Source: Gemmatimonadota bacterium (GTDB taxonomy: Bacteria; Gemmatimonadota; Gemmatimonadetes; Longimicrobiales; Gaopeijiaceae). Taken from it: a stretch of 7,136 nucleotides of DNA. Each line of letters starts with the position of its first letter. The first letter of the stretch is position 1. The stretch spans positions 1 to 7,136 of the forward strand of contig WGEM01000117.1 of assembly GCA_015492755.1 (NCBI GenBank), read 5' to 3'. Below, one piece after another: positions 5,825-7,136 of this stretch. The notes below the pieces were generated by a model, which ran no database searches, was not told the DNA's origin, and saw only the letters and a list, made by a program, of their open reading frames with translations. Position numbers and translations under genes: made by a program.

Positions 5825-6729
5825 AGGCCCTCCAGATCCGGTCGCACGGCGAAGCCGCAGGCATCGCTCTCGTCGCTGCCGCCGGCGAAGACGGCGTGCA
5901 TGGCCGCGGCCACCTCCTCCGCCCGCTCCGGTTCGCAGAGCGCCACGAGCCCCGAGCCGGCGCCCGAGACGGTGACGGCCCAGGCTCCCGCCTCATACGC
6001 CGCGCCCATGGCGTTGTATGCGCCGGGGATCAGGGGGAGACGGTGGGGGACGTGCAGCTCATCCTCCGTGCCCAGCCGCAGGAGCTCGGGGTCCGCCTCC
6101 GCGAGCCCGCGGATGAGCGCCACCACCCGCGCCACGGAACGGGCCGCCAGGTCGTGACCCACCAGCCTGGGAAGCGCCGCGCGGGCGCGCTCGGTATCCA
6201 GGCCCGTGGCCGGCGCGGCGTAGGCGAAGCCCACCCTCTGGGAAAGCTCCAGCCGGAGGGGAGTCGGGCCGGAGGCCCCCGGGAGTACCGCCTGCAAGCC
6301 TCCGTAGAGGCAGGGAGCCACGTTGTCTCCGTGCCCCTCCGCCCGTGCCGTGCGCGCGAACAGAAGCGCCCGGTCCTCGGTGAGTCCCAGCGCCATCCGG
6401 GCCAGCTCCAGCCCCGCGAGCCGGGAGGCTGCGGAGGAGCCCAGGCCGCGAGCGATGGGGATCTCCGACCGGATCTCCAGATGCCCACCTGCCTCGATGC
6501 CCTCCTCCTCCAGCGCGCCCCGAAACACCGCCGAGCAGAAGTCCCAGCCGTCGGGGTCGAGGGACGCGAGGGTTCCGAGGCGGATGACGTCCAGCTCGCC
6601 CTCGCCGGGCTCGTAGCGCGCTTCCAGGTATCGATCCAGCGCCAGGCCGATGGTGTCGTACCCGCTTCCCAGGTTCGAGGTGGAACACGGCACCCGCACC
6701 GCGGCGGGCTGGAGCCAGCCGATGGTCAT
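5812..6729 (-). CDS. thrB: Homoserine kinase (ThrB)
   Basis: A 305-residue GHMP-family kinase that phosphorylates L-homoserine with ATP to O-phospho-L-homoserine, the substrate of threonine synthase, in the cytoplasm. All three GHMP motifs are present: motif 1 VPCSTSNLGSGYDTIGLAL (13-31), the ATP-binding motif 2 PIARGLGSSAAS (91-102), and motif 3 VTVSGAGSG (252-260). The EGHGDNVAPCLYGG segment (131-144) is typical of ThrB. The length matches the family and the reading frame is intact. The ATG at 6729 overlaps the thrC stop by 4 bp as ATGA, with GGAGG 4 bases upstream, so expression is coupled to thrC. The 3' end overlaps the convergent transporter gene by 13 bp. Assignment rests on motifs plus the thrC neighbour, which separates it from other GHMP kinases such as mevalonate or shikimate kinase. 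Confidence 0.95.
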   Translation of the reverse strand: MTIGWLQPAAVRVPCSTSNLGSGYDTIGLALDRYLEARYEPGEGELDVIRLGTLASLDPDGWDFCSAVFRGALEEEGIEAGGHLEIRSEIPIARGLGSSAASRLAGLELARMALGLTEDRALLFARTARAEGHGDNVAPCLYGGLQAVLPGASGPTPLRLELSQRVGFAYAAPATGLDTERARAALPRLVGHDLAARSVARVVALIRGLAEADPELLRLGTEDELHVPHRLPLIPGAYNAMGAAYEAGAWAVTVSGAGSGLVALCEPERAEEVAAAMHAVFAGGSDESDACGFAVRPDLEGLQRL

Positions 6730-7136
6730 CGTGCCTCCAGGCGATGGATGAGGGCGTCCAGCGTGGGCTCGATCTCGTGGAAACCCTCGGCCTCCGACAT
6801 GCGCTCCGTGAGGCCGGTGGGGAGCGCGGGGGCGACGCCCGCGATCTCCTGGAGCGTGCCGGCGAACTTCGCCGGGTGCGCCGTGGCGAGCACCACCACG
6901 GGTACCCCGGCAGGCAGGTGCGCGCGCACCTGGAGGGCGGCGTCGTACCCCACCGCCGTGTGCGGGTCCAGGAGCACGCCGGTGCGTCCGTACACGTCCC
7001 GGATGCGGGCCCGGGTGCGCGCGTCGTCCACGGAAACCGCACGCACGTCCCGGCGGAGGCGCTCCAGATCGTCATCGTAGAGATATCGGATGCGCTCCAG
7101 GTTGCTGGGCAGGGCCACGTCCATGGCCGTGGCAAG
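6726..7136 (-). CDS. thrC: Threonine synthase (ThrC), C-terminal 136 residues (5' end cut by window edge)
   Basis: This frame runs in from the right edge without an in-window start and encodes the last 136 residues of a PLP-dependent threonine synthase, which converts O-phosphohomoserine to threonine and phosphate. Visible family segments are AMDVALPSNLERIRYL (just inside the edge), the GRTGVLLDPHTAVGYDAAL region, and VVVLATAHPAKF followed by the usual variable C-terminal tail. The ATAHPAKF pattern with its downstream helix matches the longer E. coli/yeast-type enzyme. The PLP lysine lies outside the window. An ATG at 7124 is internal (the codons before it read LATA and continue the family pattern), so it is not the real start. 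The gene directly precedes thrB and overlaps it by 4 bp. This order fits a threonine operon that may continue upstream with homoserine dehydrogenase. Confidence 0.93.
   Translation of the reverse strand, partial: LATAMDVALPSNLERIRYLYDDDLERLRRDVRAVSVDDARTRARIRDVYGRTGVLLDPHTAVGYDAALQVRAHLPAGVPVVVLATAHPAKFAGTLQEIAGVAPALPTGLTERMSEAEGFHEIEPTLDALIHRLEAR
6734..6738 (-). promoter_or_regulatory. Ribosome binding site of thrB inside the end of thrC
   Basis: GGAGG on the minus strand, 4 bases before the thrB ATG and inside the last codons of thrC. It supports the 4-bp overlap start and coupled translation. Confidence 0.7.

Noticed and set aside
4552..7080. An 842-residue plus-strand open frame covering the transporter and the thr genes
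   Set aside because: It is out of frame with the transporter and antisense to thrB/thrC, all of which have clear family motifs. Its composition (Arg/His/Gly/Ala) is that of a GC-rich shadow.

Overview
This 7.1 kb window is GC-rich chromosomal DNA from a bacterium with an outer membrane. Its start edge cuts a porin gene and its end edge cuts a threonine synthase gene. The best guess for the source is Gemmatimonadota or a close relative. That guess rests on very high G/C at third codon positions, lipoproteins carrying bacterial Ig-like domains fused to a leishmanolysin-type protease, and the style of the porin. It is an inference from protein style, not from a marker gene.

Layout: (1) bases 1-629, minus strand, the N-terminal 209 residues of an outer-membrane porin-like beta-barrel protein. 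(2) bases 630-959, a divergent intergenic region with a 24/23-bp tandem repeat and a perfect 7-bp inverted repeat. (3) plus strand, an HD-domain phosphohydrolase (960-1571), a large multidomain lipoprotein metalloprotease of the M8 type (1607-3802), a small lipoprotein of unknown function that overlaps the protease stop codon (3799-4440), and a MATE/Ank-like multidrug- or metabolite-exporter-type membrane protein (4499-5824). (4) minus strand, thrB (homoserine kinase, 5812-6729) and the C-terminal part of thrC (threonine synthase, 6726 to the end).

ThrC and ThrB overlap by 4 bp and form the end of a threonine biosynthesis operon transcribed towards the transporter. The transporter and thrB converge and their coding regions overlap by 13 bp. 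The protease and the small lipoprotein also overlap by 4 bp, so they are probably co-translated and may work together at the cell envelope. The HD hydrolase and the transporter have no evident functional link to that pair beyond sharing strand and close spacing.

The housekeeping parts (HD hydrolase, thrB, thrC) look ordinary. The least explained element is the coupled M8 protease and small lipoprotein pair, followed by the Ank-like transporter and the structured leader of the porin gene. No RNA genes, CRISPR arrays or insertion sequences were seen.
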